Assembly (NCBI GenBank): GCA_015058625.1
Contig: SVCA01000008.1
Location: 62,001-126,000, forward strand
Origin: Pseudoselenomonas ruminantium
GTDB taxonomy: Bacteria > Bacillota > Negativicutes > Selenomonadales > Selenomonadaceae
Direction: 5' to 3'
DNA length: 64,000 nt
Shown here: positions 18,593-28,013 of the stretch, piece by piece
How the letters are laid out: each line of letters starts with the position of its first letter
Numbering within the stretch: the first letter of the stretch is position 1
Translations under genes and position numbers: made by a program
Notes under the pieces: model-generated
Database searches by the model: none
The model's input: only the letters and a program-made list of their open reading frames with translations
What the model was told of the DNA's origin: nothing

Positions 18593-18731
18593 TATTTGCT
18601 CTCCCAAAAACAACTCACGTCGTTAAATTTAAACTATTTTTTGATAACAATAAATCTAACATTTCCATATAATAATCAGTTGCTTTATCTTTATTATTTC
18701 AACAATCAGCTCATTTCATCCCTAATAATAA

Positions 18732-19958
18732 TCATCTCATAAAACAAATAAATCTTCTTGCAAGTATCGAATATGTAAAACAACTTGTTGCTGCCTTATA
18801 TCCATTCTCCCCTAGTTTCTCTCTCACTGACAGTGGCAATCTGTAAATCTCATCCAGGCCCGCTATCAGTTCCTCTACATTTCCAGCCTCTACAGATATA
18901 CCACACTTATATTCTTCAATGTAGTTATTGGGGGCATCTACTGCATAGATAATAGGCTTGCCGGACATCATGGAGTCAAACAGCTTGTTCATACTTATTC
19001 CATACTTGAATACGCTGTTTTTCACACCGCCTACATACAGGGCATCTACTTGCTTTAGCAGCTCAGGAACCTGCTTTTTAGGAATCTTGGGCAAGAACAG
19101 GAACTTATCTCGATTTTTTTTGGATGCTAGCTTTATCAAATTTTCCTTATAGTTGCCTTCTCCGACAATCACAACGGAAATATTTTCATTGTCCAGTTTC
19201 TGCACGGCTGCTATCAATTCTGGCAAAGCGTAGTAATTGGTAATAGAACCGAAAAAGCATATAATGAACTGATTCTGCTTTTTTAGTTCTGCCAAAATCT
19301 GTTTCGTGTATTCATTGAGTTTTTCGGTATGGAGCCAATCCTCTACATTTACACCGTTGGTAACCGCCAGGAACTTGTCTTCTCGCATGCCATGCGCTAT
19401 CAGGTAATCTTTGGCACCTGGAAGCAAGGAGACTACCTTATCCGCATGTTTACAGAAGGAATTTTCAGCCACCTGCATCAGCAGTACAAAAGGGTGATAC
19501 TTGCTCATGCCATTAACTTCTGTCAGGACAGCAGGCCACATATCGTGAATTTCATGAATCAGCTTTGCAGACGGCCTGTATTTTTTGATTCTCTGCCCGG
19601 CGTATGTATCCAATGGATAAGTGGATGAAGTAATTATCACATCCGGCTGTAATGTATCTGCGAGCATTTTTGCAGACGCATATAACTTTGCGACAAACCA
19701 AAGCATGGTTTTCAGCCGGGCGATGCCATTGCCTTGGTACGCACCAGTGTGAATCCAGTGGTAGTGAATGCCGTCTATCACTTCCTGGGCAAAATCTTTT
19801 TGCGGGGCTGGATTATGGATTCTCATGTGGGAATAATCTGCGGCGATTATATCCACTCTGTGTCCCATCTTTATCCATTCTTTGGACAGATAGTAAGGGC
19901 GAAACTCCATCCCCATCTCTGGTGAACCGGCATAGTGATTGATATACAAAATGTTCAT
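18732..19958 (-). CDS. Glycosyltransferase family 4, WbuB-like
   Basis: A 408-residue GT-B enzyme. The N-terminus MNILYINHYAGSPEMGMEFR with YYLSKEWIKMGHRVDIIAA is typical of WbuB-type transferases that add N-acetyl-fucosamine or related amino sugars in O-antigen loci. IICFFGSITNYYALPELI marks the start of the second Rossmann domain, and GISMNKLFDSMMSGKPIIYA the donor site. Only the general class is supported. Base composition is intermediate between the GC-richer WbpB-E-D block upstream and the AT-rich block downstream. Confidence 0.85.
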   Translation of the reverse strand: MNILYINHYAGSPEMGMEFRPYYLSKEWIKMGHRVDIIAADYSHMRIHNPAPQKDFAQEVIDGIHYHWIHTGAYQGNGIARLKTMLWFVAKLYASAKMLADTLQPDVIITSSTYPLDTYAGQRIKKYRPSAKLIHEIHDMWPAVLTEVNGMSKYHPFVLLMQVAENSFCKHADKVVSLLPGAKDYLIAHGMREDKFLAVTNGVNVEDWLHTEKLNEYTKQILAELKKQNQFIICFFGSITNYYALPELIAAVQKLDNENISVVIVGEGNYKENLIKLASKKNRDKFLFLPKIPKKQVPELLKQVDALYVGGVKNSVFKYGISMNKLFDSMMSGKPIIYAVDAPNNYIEEYKCGISVEAGNVEELIAGLDEIYRLPLSVREKLGENGYKAATSCFTYSILARRFICFMR

Positions 19959-19973
19959 GTATGCTTTCCTTGT

Positions 19974-21053
19974 TTACTTTGCAAATCTGCCCACAAAGTC
20001 CATGGTGGAACATTTTTCTAGCGGTAGTTTCACTGGCTTTCCTTCAGCTGCAGACTTATAGATGGCCAGCACCAGTTCCAGGGCTCTTTTGCCGGCTTCA
20101 CCATCCACCACCAATTCCTCTTTGCCTTCAATGGCCGCGATCATGTTTTCGTAGAGCTTTGTATGGCCAAAACCGTAAACGTTAGGCGGATTTTCGGAGC
20201 ATTTCTGCTTCACTTCTTCCTCATCGCCAAAGTAATCGGCAAATTTCCATTCCTCAATGATGTTAACGGCTTCACCGCCAGCCTTGACAGTACCTTTCTC
20301 GCCGAAGATATACAGGTTTTCTTCCAGATTCTTCGGATATACGTTGGTGGTTCCTTCAATGGTGCCATAGCTGCCGTTCTTAAACTTGACTACAGCCAGC
20401 CCCAGGTCCTCTGCTTCGATGTAGGGATGAACCAACCGGTCAGTCATTCCGTAGACCGTGTCTATTTCATCGCCCATCATCCAGCGCAGGAGGTCAATGT
20501 TATGGATGCATTGGTTCATCAAGGCACCGCCGTCCTGTTCCCATGTACCACGCCAGGCTGCGCGATCATAGTATTCATGATTTCTAGCCCAACGGATATG
20601 TGCTGTACCATAAAGCAGCTTGCCAAAACGATTCTTTTCAATAGCTTTGCGAATTTCTTGAATGCTTTTGTTAAAACGGTTCTGGTGATTAGCACAAACT
20701 AGAACGCCCTTTTCCTTACCAGCCTTAATAATCGCATCTGCATCTTCAATGGACAGGGCAATCGGTTTTTCAATGATTACATGACATCCGGCAGCAATGC
20801 AGTCCAATGCAATGGCAGCATGTTTCCCGGATTCGGTGGCAATTGCTACCAGTTCCGGTTTCTCGGCAGCCAGCATTTCCTTGTAGTCTTCATAGACTTT
20901 GACCTTATCCTTATCGAGATCAAATTTTAGGATTTTATCCTCTGCATTAGCTTTGACAATGTCACACAGGGCGACAATATCCAGATTATTATTTTTAGCG
21001 GCCATAACATGGTTCGGGGAAATTCTGCCACAGCCAATCATTGCATATTTCAT
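19974..21053 (-). CDS. Gfo/Idh/MocA oxidoreductase, WbpB-like
   Basis: A 359-residue NAD-dependent sugar dehydrogenase. MKYAMIGCGRISPNHVMAA is the Rossmann start, ELVAIATESGKHAAIA and VIIEKPIALS (EKP motif) follow, and WRGTWEQDGGALMNQCIHNIDLL carries the active-site region with HxxD. In Pseudomonas WbpB oxidises the C3 hydroxyl of UDP-GlcNAcA before amination by WbpE and acetylation by WbpD. Those two homologues lie immediately upstream, 3 nt apart and overlapping, so the trio very probably makes a 2,3-diacetamido uronic acid nucleotide. ATG 21053 has GAAGGGAG upstream. Confidence 0.88.
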   Translation of the reverse strand: MKYAMIGCGRISPNHVMAAKNNNLDIVALCDIVKANAEDKILKFDLDKDKVKVYEDYKEMLAAEKPELVAIATESGKHAAIALDCIAAGCHVIIEKPIALSIEDADAIIKAGKEKGVLVCANHQNRFNKSIQEIRKAIEKNRFGKLLYGTAHIRWARNHEYYDRAAWRGTWEQDGGALMNQCIHNIDLLRWMMGDEIDTVYGMTDRLVHPYIEAEDLGLAVVKFKNGSYGTIEGTTNVYPKNLEENLYIFGEKGTVKAGGEAVNIIEEWKFADYFGDEEEVKQKCSENPPNVYGFGHTKLYENMIAAIEGKEELVVDGEAGKRALELVLAIYKSAAEGKPVKLPLEKCSTMDFVGRFAK

Positions 21054-21055
21054 GA

Positions 21056-21616
21056 TTATTCTCCCTTCAGGGTCATTGTTCCATCGATTAATTCGTAAGT
21101 TTTTCCACATTCCAGGCAGTAATACTGGGAATCCAACCGGCCCCCACACTGACATACATAGCCAAGCTTCCTATCCGGGTTACCCACTACTAAAGCATAG
21201 TCGTCTACATCATGTGCGACTACGGTTCCCGCTCCCACCATTGCATACTTGCCGATATCATGCCCGCAAATCAGGGTTGCATTAGCACCTATAGTTGCTC
21301 CTTTGTCTATCCTCGTCTGCTTAAATTCATGTTTCCTGCTGATAAAAGCCCGGGGATTTATCACATTGGTAAATACGCAATTCGGACCTAAAAAGACAAC
21401 ATCGCCAATTTCTGCGCCGCTGTAGATAGCAATATTGTTCTTGATTTTAACGCCGTTGCCGATGTGAACACCTTTTTCAATGAATACATTGGCTCCAATA
21501 TTACAGTTTTTCCCGATTGTTACATCATCCTGAATAATGCAATTCTGCCAAATTGATGTGCCATCGCCTATCTGCGCTTTATCACTGACACTGGCGGATT
21601 CATGTATTTTGATCAT
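21056..21616 (-). CDS. Hexapeptide N-acetyltransferase, WbpD-like
   Basis: A 186-residue left-handed beta-helix enzyme (MIKIHESASVSDKAQIGDGT, then IGANATLICGHDIGKYAMVG) with the usual GNPDRK cap. WbpD acetylates the 3-amino group of UDP-GlcNAc(3N)A. After the helix it has a four-cysteine zinc-ribbon-like tail (CQCGG and CLECG). ATG 21616 overlaps the upstream stop by ATGA. Confidence 0.87.
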   Translation of the reverse strand: MIKIHESASVSDKAQIGDGTSIWQNCIIQDDVTIGKNCNIGANVFIEKGVHIGNGVKIKNNIAIYSGAEIGDVVFLGPNCVFTNVINPRAFISRKHEFKQTRIDKGATIGANATLICGHDIGKYAMVGAGTVVAHDVDDYALVVGNPDRKLGYVCQCGGRLDSQYYCLECGKTYELIDGTMTLKGE

Positions 21617-22788
21617 GCCTGCCACCCGTTTACCACATCGATGACCTTATCGATTTCTTCCTGAGTCAGCTCGGGGAACATCGGAAGGACCATGGAATGA
21701 TTGGCCACAAATTCTGCATTGGGCATATCCCCTTTTTTATAGCCCAAATTCTTGTATACTACCTGCATATGGAAGGGCACGGGGAAGTATACACCGCTGG
21801 TAATATCGTTGTCTTTCAGATACACCCGCAGGTCATCACGCTTTTCCGTTGTAATAGCATATACATAGTAGATATGGGTATTCCCCTCAGCCACCAGGGG
21901 TTTAGTAATTGCAGGGTTGGTTATTCTTTCGTTATACTGTCTGGCAATCTCCCGTCTGCGGTCATTCCAGCCATCCAGATACGGAAGCTTCACTGCTAAA
22001 AGTGCAGCCTGCAGGGCATCAAGCCGGGAGTTATAGCCAGTTACAAAGTTAAAATACTTGGGCAGATTCCCTTGGAAATCCACATCCTGCTCGGATACCT
22101 CTATGCCGTTCTGCATACCATAGGTATATAAACCATCCAAACCACTGCCATGTGCCCGGAATGCCTTGCACTGACGGTAAATACTTTCATCGCTGGTTAC
22201 AATGATGCCGCCATCACCAGCACAGCCTAAGTTTTTCGTAGGGAAAAAGGAAACACAACCAACATCCCCTAAGCTTCCTGCTTTTTTCCCTTTATAAGTT
22301 GCACCTGCTGCCTGAGCACAGTCTTCCACGACTTTAAGATTATGTTCTTTAGCAATCTTATTGATAGAATCCATATCGGCACACTGCCCATAAAGATGCA
22401 CCGGAATAATGGCTTTTGTCTTATTCGTGACCTTTTTCGCAACCTCAGCGGGCTCAATGGCAAAAGTATCTCTTGTGCAGTCTACAAAAACCGGTACCGC
22501 TCCAACAGAGGTAATGGCTTCTGCTGTTGCACTGAAGCTCATGGCCGTAGTAATTACTTCGTCTCCCGGTTTTACCCCACAGGCTTTCAAGGCCATGACC
22601 AAAGCATCCGAACCATTGCCTACACCAACTGCGTATTTTACGCCGCAATAAGCAGCGAAAGCCTGCTCAAAATCTTCCACAGTCTTGCCCAAAATATACT
22701 GCCCACTATGCAGAACATCCAATGCAGCTTTATCCAATTCTTCCTGAATGGAAGTATACTGACGATTTACATTCATCGCTGGAATCAT
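21613..22788 (-). CDS. DegT/DnrJ/EryC1 aminotransferase, WbpE-like
   Basis: A 391-residue PLP-dependent sugar aminotransferase. GVGNGSDALVMALKA, VFVDCTRDTFAIEP, IIPVHLYGQCADMD, VVEDCAQAAGATYKGK and the PLP lysine in SFFPTKNLGCAGDGG are all present; TGYNSRLDALQAA contains the conserved Asn-Ser-Arg. The closest logic is WbpE, which aminates the 3-keto uronic acid made by WbpB. AAGGAG precedes the ATG. It is coupled to the acetyltransferase and follows ugd. Confidence 0.88.
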   Translation of the reverse strand: MIPAMNVNRQYTSIQEELDKAALDVLHSGQYILGKTVEDFEQAFAAYCGVKYAVGVGNGSDALVMALKACGVKPGDEVITTAMSFSATAEAITSVGAVPVFVDCTRDTFAIEPAEVAKKVTNKTKAIIPVHLYGQCADMDSINKIAKEHNLKVVEDCAQAAGATYKGKKAGSLGDVGCVSFFPTKNLGCAGDGGIIVTSDESIYRQCKAFRAHGSGLDGLYTYGMQNGIEVSEQDVDFQGNLPKYFNFVTGYNSRLDALQAALLAVKLPYLDGWNDRRREIARQYNERITNPAITKPLVAEGNTHIYYVYAITTEKRDDLRVYLKDNDITSGVYFPVPFHMQVVYKNLGYKKGDMPNAEFVANHSMVLPMFPELTQEEIDKVIDVVNGWQA

Positions 22789-22803
22789 ATCTTATTCTCC
22801 TTA

Positions 22804-24048
22804 TTAATCACGTCTGAAAATATCACGGGTATATACTTTGTCCTGTACATCATCAAGGCTGGAATCATAACGATTAGCAATAATAGTATCACTAAGTCGC
22901 TTAAACTCTTTAAAATCATTAACAATGCGACTGCCAAAGAAGGTTTTACCATTTTCCAGTTTTGGCTCGTAAACTATAACGGTTGCTCCTTTTGCCTTGA
23001 TGCGCTTCATTACCCCTTGTATAGAGGACTGGCGGAAATTGTCACTGTTGGATTTCATGGTAAGACGGTATACGCCGACTGTTACCTGTTTTTCCATTTC
23101 CGTGTTGTAATCAACGTCCGACTGATAGCCATAACCATAATATCCGGCCTTGGCCAGCACCTGATTGGCAATGTATTCCTTGCGAGTCTTATTGCTCTGC
23201 ACCACCGCATGAATCAGTTCTTCCGGCACATCAGCAAAATTGGCCAGCAGTTGTTTTGTATCTTTCGGCAGACAGTAACCACCGTAACCAAAGGATGGAT
23301 TATTATAATGACGGCCAATACGCGGATCAAAACATACGCCCTCGATAATAGAACGTGCATCTAAGCCCTTCATCTCGGCATAAGTATCCAATTCGTTAAA
23401 ATAAGATACTCGGAAGGCAAGATAAGTATTGGCAAAAAGTTTCACAGCTTCCGCTTCGGTAAAGCCCATAAAGAGCGTGTCCACATTTTCCTTCTCGGCA
23501 CCTTCCTTGAGCAGACCTGCAAATGTTTCTGCAACACCTCTTGTCGAATCATCACAACCAACGATAATGCGGGATGGATAAAGATTATCGTATAAAGCCT
23601 TGGACTCCCGCAAAAATTCAGGACTGAACAGGATTCTATCCGTTTTGTATTTCTTGCGGATACGCTCGGTATAGCCTACAGGAATCGTGGATTTGATGAC
23701 CATAATGGCACTGTCTGAGGATTCCATTACCAGTTCAATTACAGACTCCACAGCAGAGCAGTCAAAGTAATTGCGCTTCACATCGTAATTCGTTGGAGCC
23801 GCAATAATAACGAAATCTGCATTGGCATAGGCAGTAGCTCCGTCTAATGTAGCATGCAGTGTCAGTCCGCGCTCTTCACGCTCGGATAAATACTTTTCAA
23901 TGTAATCATCTTGAATTGGACTTTGCCAATCGTTAATCATATCCACTTTTTCAGGAATAATATCTACAGCTGTTACCTCATTGTTCTGTGAAAGCAGAAC
24001 TGCCAAGGATAAGCCAACATATCCTGTTCCGGCTACTGCAATTCTCAT
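22804..24048 (-). CDS. ugd: UDP-glucose 6-dehydrogenase (Ugd)
   Basis: A 414-residue NAD-dependent dehydrogenase that oxidises UDP-glucose to UDP-glucuronate. [54 protein letters not shown] and the catalytic-Cys stretch [16 protein letters not shown] match the short Ugd of enterobacteria closely, rather than WbpA-type UDP-GlcNAc dehydrogenases. About 20 residues near 290 ([19 protein letters not shown]) look inserted compared with E. coli Ugd. It could feed UDP-GlcA to the polymer; whether it also makes the UDP-GlcNAcA needed by WbpB is open. Confidence 0.9.
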   Translation of the reverse strand: MRIAVAGTGYVGLSLAVLLSQNNEVTAVDIIPEKVDMINDWQSPIQDDYIEKYLSEREERGLTLHATLDGATAYANADFVIIAAPTNYDVKRNYFDCSAVESVIELVMESSDSAIMVIKSTIPVGYTERIRKKYKTDRILFSPEFLRESKALYDNLYPSRIIVGCDDSTRGVAETFAGLLKEGAEKENVDTLFMGFTEAEAVKLFANTYLAFRVSYFNELDTYAEMKGLDARSIIEGVCFDPRIGRHYNNPSFGYGGYCLPKDTKQLLANFADVPEELIHAVVQSNKTRKEYIANQVLAKAGYYGYGYQSDVDYNTEMEKQVTVGVYRLTMKSNSDNFRQSSIQGVMKRIKAKGATVIVYEPKLENGKTFFGSRIVNDFKEFKRLSDTIIANRYDSSLDDVQDKVYTRDIFRRD

Positions 24049-24061
24049 TCTTTATCATCCT

Positions 24062-25279
24062 TTAAATTTTTTTATTCATAAAATATGTAAACATAAAAAT
24101 AATATACACATGATATAACGTATAAAATCCTGAAGGAGCCAGTCCCCAAAACCAAATTCCAGAAAACATTCCCACGTAAATGTATTTGTATTTGTAACTA
24201 TTAATCCGTATAACATTCCATGTATGTATAATCACTCCAACGAAAGCGATTAATGCAACAAATCCGAATTCCAACAGTATTTCAATAATAAAGTTATGAA
24301 CTGCCGCCACTCCATCATCGCTACGAAGCATATCATTACTGAGTGGAATAATAGCAGGAATTACACGTTGTGCATTTCCAATCCCTATCCCACAAAAGAA
24401 AGTATCAAGTATTTCCCGTCCACCTTCAATAAAAACTGTAACCCTATAACTCTCAGAATCATATATTTCAGCATACTCATGCATAAACAACAAATGTTGT
24501 AAACCAGCTGTAATTTTATTAAACATTGAATCTAAATTTACAATGTAACCAAACTGGTTTATAATCACTAATATCATTAAGAATATACCTATTTTTACAT
24601 ATTTTTCGTAACGTATTGTATAAATCATCGCATACATCACAACAACTGATACCAACATGCCAACCAAGCAAAGTTTTCTCCCCAGCAATACGATAAGAAA
24701 AAAGCTTGTTATCAAAAAAAAGAAACTTCTTTTATTTTCTTCCTTGAAAGTTTCATATATATATACTGGAAGTGTCGCAGCAATACAAGCTCCTATATTA
24801 TTCATATTGCTCAACATACCTTCGTCTTCTAACATCAAAGCTATCTCGGGAAAGCAAACATACAAAAGCAACAAAAGTAAATATCCTAGAGATACTATCT
24901 TTATAAATTGAAGTAATACAAATTCAAAATCCGTGTTCCTTAACCTAATAGTATCAATTACAAGCAACAACGATACGATACAAATATAAAAGTATAAACT
25001 TGAAATAAATATCGTTAGTTTAAATTCAATACCATAAACATTCATCTCTGTCCAAAAAACACTTTGAACAAAGTTAATAACCCCCACAATAACACTTAAC
25101 AATACGTATTTGTGACAATGCTTATTTAAAATCATGCAAAAAATCACAGCTATAGGCATTAGTATTCTAAACAGTGTTAGTGTTGTCCCAGGAACTCTTA
25201 GTAAATCATTAAACGATGCAGTGAATAATGTCATTAGTAAAAACGTTGTTAATTTATCTCTTCTTTTTAACAAAGTCAT
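24062..25279 (-). CDS. wzy: Wzy-like O-antigen/polysaccharide polymerase
   Basis: A 405-residue polytopic protein with about 10-12 hydrophobic helices and one larger periplasmic loop at ~240-330 (IVNLDSMFNKITAGLQHLL through GIGIGNAQRVIPA). Gene length, helix pattern, low conservation and position identify it as the likely Wzy polymerase, which links flipped repeat units. It begins inside the 3' end of the preceding sugar-phosphate transferase (26-nt overlap) with no strong ribosome site, suggesting coupled translation. Strongly A+T rich. Confidence 0.75.
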   Translation of the reverse strand: MTLLKRRDKLTTFLLMTLFTASFNDLLRVPGTTLTLFRILMPIAVIFCMILNKHCHKYVLLSVIVGVINFVQSVFWTEMNVYGIEFKLTIFISSLYFYICIVSLLLVIDTIRLRNTDFEFVLLQFIKIVSLGYLLLLLLYVCFPEIALMLEDEGMLSNMNNIGACIAATLPVYIYETFKEENKRSFFFLITSFFLIVLLGRKLCLVGMLVSVVVMYAMIYTIRYEKYVKIGIFLMILVIINQFGYIVNLDSMFNKITAGLQHLLFMHEYAEIYDSESYRVTVFIEGGREILDTFFCGIGIGNAQRVIPAIIPLSNDMLRSDDGVAAVHNFIIEILLEFGFVALIAFVGVIIHTWNVIRINSYKYKYIYVGMFSGIWFWGLAPSGFYTLYHVYIIFMFTYFMNKKI

Positions 25280-25949
25280 TTTCGATTATTTTAGCCTCTA
25301 TTTGTTTACTATCATATTCATCTTGATTAATTTTTTGATTTCTCAGCAACCAATCACCATAGTCTTCACTTGTTGCCATGCCTTCTGTAATAATATCTTC
25401 CTGTTTGCTGACTTTGAAAATTGTGTGCCAAATTATACTCAAGTCTTCTTTCAAGCAAATGTTCTCAATATATTTGATATCATAGCTAAACCGATCTTTC
25501 CAATCGATATTGTTTCTACCACTGATTTGAGCCAAACCGGTAAGCCCTGGTGTTACATCCTGCCGATGCATTTCTTCTTTAGTAAAGAAAACCATATCCC
25601 GGACAAGTTGCGGTCTAGGGCCGACCAAACTCATATCACCTTTAAGAATATTCCATAGTTCCGGCAATTCATCTAAGCTGGTAGCACGAAGTTTGCGGCC
25701 AAAGTCAGTCATACGTGCTTCGTCCGGCAGGAGATTCCCCTCCATGTCTTTGGCATCTGTCATGGAACGAAATTTATACAAGCGAAAGAGTTTATTATTC
25801 TTTCCCGGCCTTATCTGCGAAAAGATTACAGGGCTACCAATATTTCTCTTTATCTTCCATGCCAACCATATAAAAAGCGGACTTAACAAAATTATAGCTA
25901 TCAAACATGCAATTATATCTAACAGACGTTTGCCATAAGCAATATACAA
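25254..25949 (-). CDS. Polyprenyl-phosphate sugar-1-phosphate transferase (PglC-like)
   Basis: A 231-residue initiating enzyme of the monotopic phosphoglycosyl transferase family. One N-terminal hydrophobic hairpin (DIIACLIAIILLSPLFIWLA) precedes KFRSMTDAKD, RATSLDELPELWNILKGDMS and VGPRPQLV, the signature of the PglC/WcaJ catalytic core. It transfers a sugar-1-phosphate to undecaprenyl phosphate at the inner membrane. The upstream PglF- and PglE-like genes suggest a bacillosamine-type sugar. The C-terminal ~60 residues after the core (SKQEDIITEGMATSED) are longer than in the smallest PglC proteins. Confidence 0.9.
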   Translation of the reverse strand: MYIAYGKRLLDIIACLIAIILLSPLFIWLAWKIKRNIGSPVIFSQIRPGKNNKLFRLYKFRSMTDAKDMEGNLLPDEARMTDFGRKLRATSLDELPELWNILKGDMSLVGPRPQLVRDMVFFTKEEMHRQDVTPGLTGLAQISGRNNIDWKDRFSYDIKYIENICLKEDLSIIWHTIFKVSKQEDIITEGMATSEDYGDWLLRNQKINQDEYDSKQIEAKIIENDFVKKKR

Positions 25950-25963
25950 AACACATCACTCCA

Positions 25964-26797
25964 TCAAATTGATGAATTTCGAGCTATGCTATACATTTTT
26001 AGAACAGCATTTATTTTATGAATGATACCGACAAAATCAAATTTACATAACAACCATCTAAATCTATATGCAATATTAATCAAATATCGATATTGAGGAT
26101 TAACCTTTATATTCAGCCTGCAGTACACTCTTCTAAATCCCGCATATTTTATAAGATAATCCTGAAAATTTGTTTGATGATTTACGCTCCGTTCTCCATC
26201 AACAATATAAAAATCACCGTTTAATCTTTCAGCATAAACCTGTAAAACCGCATCAACCAAAGCAAGATTTACCCCATATTTTTCAAGTGATGGATTTGTT
26301 TTCTGTTCGTTATATAAGAGGTGGCTTCCATTATCCTTTACGCTTACATAGCCTGCTATTTTCCCATCATAAAAAGCTGCATATATTGCAAAGCTATTAT
26401 CAGAAAACTTTTCTATAAGCTGTTCTTTTGCCTCAATATTAGGCCGATATTTACTCGGATATGCCGAAAATGCCTTCATTCTAACGTCTCGTAATTCATC
26501 AATATAATTTATAGGTTCTATTTTCTTTACAACAAAATTTTTTGCTGCTTTTTTATGTTCATATCTTCTTTTGGCTTTTAATTTCGATAAATCTAGTGGC
26601 TTGTCGGCAATACACCACCACCACTCTGTTGGATCGGGGCAATCAAAATCACTTGTCCAACGTGCAAACAATACAGCTCCTTCCGTAGCGAGTCCCCATA
26701 TTGCATCATTTTCTATCAGCGTTATATCCGCCTTTTCATGCGGCGCACATTGAGGAAGAAGTGCATGATTATAATACCGCCAGTCTTTGCCCCCCAT
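25964..26797 (-). CDS. GNAT/FemAB-like N-acyltransferase
   Basis: A 277-residue protein with a GNAT-like core (FAIYAAFYDGKIAGYVSVKD) followed by GVNLALVDAVLQVYAERL and YIVDGERSVNHQTNFQDYL. It resembles half of a FemAB-type acyltransferase. It lies exactly between a PglE-like aminotransferase and a PglC-like transferase, where a PglD-type acetyltransferase would be expected, so it may N-acylate the 4-amino sugar; this is inference. ATG 26797 shares a base with the upstream stop (TGATG); upstream GTG codons are possible. Confidence 0.6.
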   Translation of the reverse strand: MGGKDWRYYNHALLPQCAPHEKADITLIENDAIWGLATEGAVLFARWTSDFDCPDPTEWWWCIADKPLDLSKLKAKRRYEHKKAAKNFVVKKIEPINYIDELRDVRMKAFSAYPSKYRPNIEAKEQLIEKFSDNSFAIYAAFYDGKIAGYVSVKDNGSHLLYNEQKTNPSLEKYGVNLALVDAVLQVYAERLNGDFYIVDGERSVNHQTNFQDYLIKYAGFRRVYCRLNIKVNPQYRYLINIAYRFRWLLCKFDFVGIIHKINAVLKMYSIARNSSI

Positions 26798-27921
26798 CAC
26801 GCAAAACACTCCGCAATTTTGTCCATGACCATTTCCTGTTCAGCCACAGTCATCTTGATGTCGCTGGGAAGACACATTCCTCGGGCAAAGATATCTTCGC
26901 CCACATTATCCCTGACTGTGATAAAATCTCTGTCTTTATAAAAAAGCTGCATATGCATAGGCTTCCAAATAGGCCTACCTTCGATATTCCTCTTTTTCAG
27001 GTACTCTAGGATTGTCATTGGTTTAACAGGACAAGTTTTATCAATCAGGCAGCAACTAAGCCAAAAATTTGGTTTGGAATCCTGCAGATAAGGATTCATA
27101 CTTATGGGCAGGTTACGCTTCTTGAAACCATCCTCATAGCGCTGATAAATCGCTTCTTTCAAGGCTACATGCTCATTTAAGTGCTCCATCTGTCCTAAGC
27201 CAATACCTGCCACAATATTGCTCATGCGGTAGTTATACCCCAGCTCTTTATGCTCGTACCAGGGGAATGGTTCTCTAGATTGGGTTGCCCAAAATCTGGC
27301 TTTTTTTATGGCTTCTTCATCATCAGACAGGAGCATTCCACCACCTGATGTGGTGATTATCTTGTTGCCATTATAGGATAGGGCATTGTATTTGCCGAAA
27401 GAGCCGGTCATTTTGCCTTTGTAAGAAGCACCAAGACTTTCAGCAGCATCCTCAATGAAAACTGCACCATGGGCTTCGGTGATTTCCTTCAATTCATCCA
27501 GTTTTGCAGGAGTGCCATAGAGGTTAGCGACGATTACTGCTTTGGCATTCGGATATGTGACAAAGGCTTTTTCCAAAGCTTGGGGATCCATATTCCAGGT
27601 GTCACGTTCGGAATCGATAAACACCTGTTCGCCGCCTTCGTAGCTAACAGGATTTACTGTGGCAGAGAAGGTCAAATCGGAGCACAATACCTTGTCTCCC
27701 GGCTTAATACCAGCAAGTTTCACGGCCAAGTGCAAAGCTGCAGTACCTGCAGACAATGCAGCGGCATGAGCCACTCCTACATACTTAGCAGTAACATCTT
27801 CAAATTCGGTGACATTCGGCCCGAGTGGGGCTACCCAGTTGGTGTCAAATGCTTTTTTGATATAGGCTTGTTCTTCCTCGTGCATAGTTGGAGAAGATAA
27901 CCAAATTTTGCCGTTTATCAT
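26797..27921 (-). CDS. DegT-family sugar aminotransferase, PglE-like
   Basis: A 374-residue PLP enzyme: IWLSSPTMHEEEQAYIKKAF at the start, LSAGTAALHLAVKLAGI, VFIDSERDTWNMDP, VFIEDAAESLGASYKGK and the lysine in SYNGNKIITTSGGGML. These match PglE-type enzymes that aminate UDP-4-keto-6-deoxy-GlcNAc. The required dehydratase is encoded just upstream. Together they should give UDP-4-amino-4,6-dideoxy-HexNAc (the bacillosamine route). Confidence 0.88.
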   Translation of the reverse strand: MINGKIWLSSPTMHEEEQAYIKKAFDTNWVAPLGPNVTEFEDVTAKYVGVAHAAALSAGTAALHLAVKLAGIKPGDKVLCSDLTFSATVNPVSYEGGEQVFIDSERDTWNMDPQALEKAFVTYPNAKAVIVANLYGTPAKLDELKEITEAHGAVFIEDAAESLGASYKGKMTGSFGKYNALSYNGNKIITTSGGGMLLSDDEEAIKKARFWATQSREPFPWYEHKELGYNYRMSNIVAGIGLGQMEHLNEHVALKEAIYQRYEDGFKKRNLPISMNPYLQDSKPNFWLSCCLIDKTCPVKPMTILEYLKKRNIEGRPIWKPMHMQLFYKDRDFITVRDNVGEDIFARGMCLPSDIKMTVAEQEMVMDKIAECFA

Positions 27922-27949
27922 TTAAAAATGCCTTCTTTCGTGGTTGTTG

Positions 27950-28013
27950 AGGTGTTACACCTCATCCGTCAGCCTTTGGCTGACACCTTCCCCTCAAGAG
28001 GAAGGCTTTATTT
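27950..28013. repeat. Intergenic hairpin repeat (short form)
   Basis: ACACCTCATCCGTCAGCC, then a TTGGCTGACACC arm, then CTTCCCCTC/GAGGAAGG and GGCTTTA. Two hairpins lie in tandem (TCAGCC/GGCTGA and CCTTCCCCTC/GAGGAAGG). The outer ends, cacctcatccg and ggaaggcttta, recur at 36831-36912, which marks a dispersed element. It fills the gap between two genes of the locus. Confidence 0.7.
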
